The translations under genes and the position numbers were made by a program. Source: Rhizobium brockwellii (GTDB taxonomy: Bacteria > Pseudomonadota > Alphaproteobacteria > Rhizobiales > Rhizobiaceae). From it: DNA of 64,000 nt. Below are positions 63,885-64,000 of the stretch, piece after piece; positions within the stretch are counted from its first letter, which is position 1; every line of letters starts with the position of its first letter. The stretch lies in contig NZ_CP053440.1 in the NCBI RefSeq assembly GCF_000769405.2, positions 186,001 to 250,000 of the forward strand, given 5' to 3'. The notes beneath the pieces were generated by a model. The model saw only the letters and a program-made list of their open reading frames with translations. It did no database searches and was not told the DNA's origin.

Positions 63885-64000
63885 ATGGCAGAGTTATTCG
63901 AATCGAAGACCGGACAGGACGAAAAGCGACGACGCAGATCCAGCAAGGGCGAAGCGCGCCGCGCGGAGATCCTGAAGGCTGCGATGCGGCGCTTTGCCGA
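63885..64000 (+). CDS. TetR-family regulator (3' end outside window)
   Basis: The ATG at 63885 has GGGAG upstream, and 38 codons are visible. After a basic leader (EKRRRRSSKGEARR) comes AEILKAAMRRFA, the first helix of a TetR DNA-binding domain. The frame stays open to the window end. It is divergent from the GH3 gene and probably binds the palindrome at 63747-63780, giving substrate-induced expression of the glycosidase. Only the N-terminus is seen, so the family call is fairly good but the effector domain is unknown. Confidence 0.75.
   Translation, partial: MAELFESKTGQDEKRRRRSSKGEARRAEILKAAMRRFA

Overview
The window looks like part of a Rhizobium genome (R. leguminosarum/etli type). It is GC-rich, with alphaproteobacterial codon use, many ABC uptake systems each next to its own regulator, and a complete vicibactin-type hydroxamate siderophore locus, which is a hallmark of R. 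leguminosarum and relatives. The gene content is accessory and catabolic rather than core, which fits a megaplasmid or chromid. No replication, transfer, rRNA, tRNA, IS or CRISPR feature was seen, so the replicon cannot be named.

Layout. (1) 1-2177: the start of a substrate-binding-protein-like gene, divergent from a MocR-type regulator. (2) 2232-9846: a cytosolic GAF histidine kinase and LuxR-type response regulator, divergent from a ribose-type sugar ABC operon that ends in an SMP-30/gluconolactonase. (3) 9932-18807: a detoxification and redox stretch with a GMC oxidoreductase, an exported alpha/beta hydrolase divergent from an OhrR/MarR regulator, an SnoaL-like protein plus SDR divergent from a LysR, an MFS exporter divergent from a TetR, and an epoxide hydrolase. 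(4) 18931-24304: a molybdenum aldehyde oxidoreductase operon of PaoABC type with its XdhC-like chaperone and a MocA-like nucleotidyltransferase. (5) 24620-33000: a probable N-heterocycle catabolic unit with a creatininase-family amidohydrolase, a LysR regulator, a NitT/TauT-type ABC importer, a CodA-like deaminase, an FAD oxidase, a flavodoxin-fold reductase and a RidA protein. (6) 33191-35068: a chemoreceptor.

(7) 35278-49660: the siderophore locus. It holds a phosphopantetheinyl transferase (vbsP), vbsG-vbsS-vbsO (MbtH, NRPS, hydroxylase) divergent from vbsA-vbsD-vbsL (acyltransferase, MATE exporter, PLP enzyme), the ECF sigma factor rpoI, a GNAT (probable vbsC), and a TonB receptor followed by an FhuF-like ferric reductase. 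Two TGA-N9-TCA sites, matching the rhizobial iron-responsive operator, lie before the receptor and between rpoI and vbsC. The single NRPS module has a condensation domain whose catalytic His is replaced by Pro, which fits a model in which the thioesterase forms all inter-subunit ester bonds.

(8) 50074-51360: a membrane GGDEF protein. (9) 51536-59661: a FadR-type regulator, a five-gene Dpp-type ABC importer and two different DHDPS-family aldolases, an uptake-plus-lyase operon of unknown substrate. (10) 59865-61089: an L,D-transpeptidase and an OmpA-like lipoprotein. (11) 61183-64000: a GH3 glycosidase divergent from the start of a TetR gene, with a large palindrome between them.

A recurrent design is a regulator facing the operon it probably controls, with a visible palindromic operator in the gap. 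Such sites were read at about ten places and are listed. Functional names come from reading motifs and gene order, with no database search.
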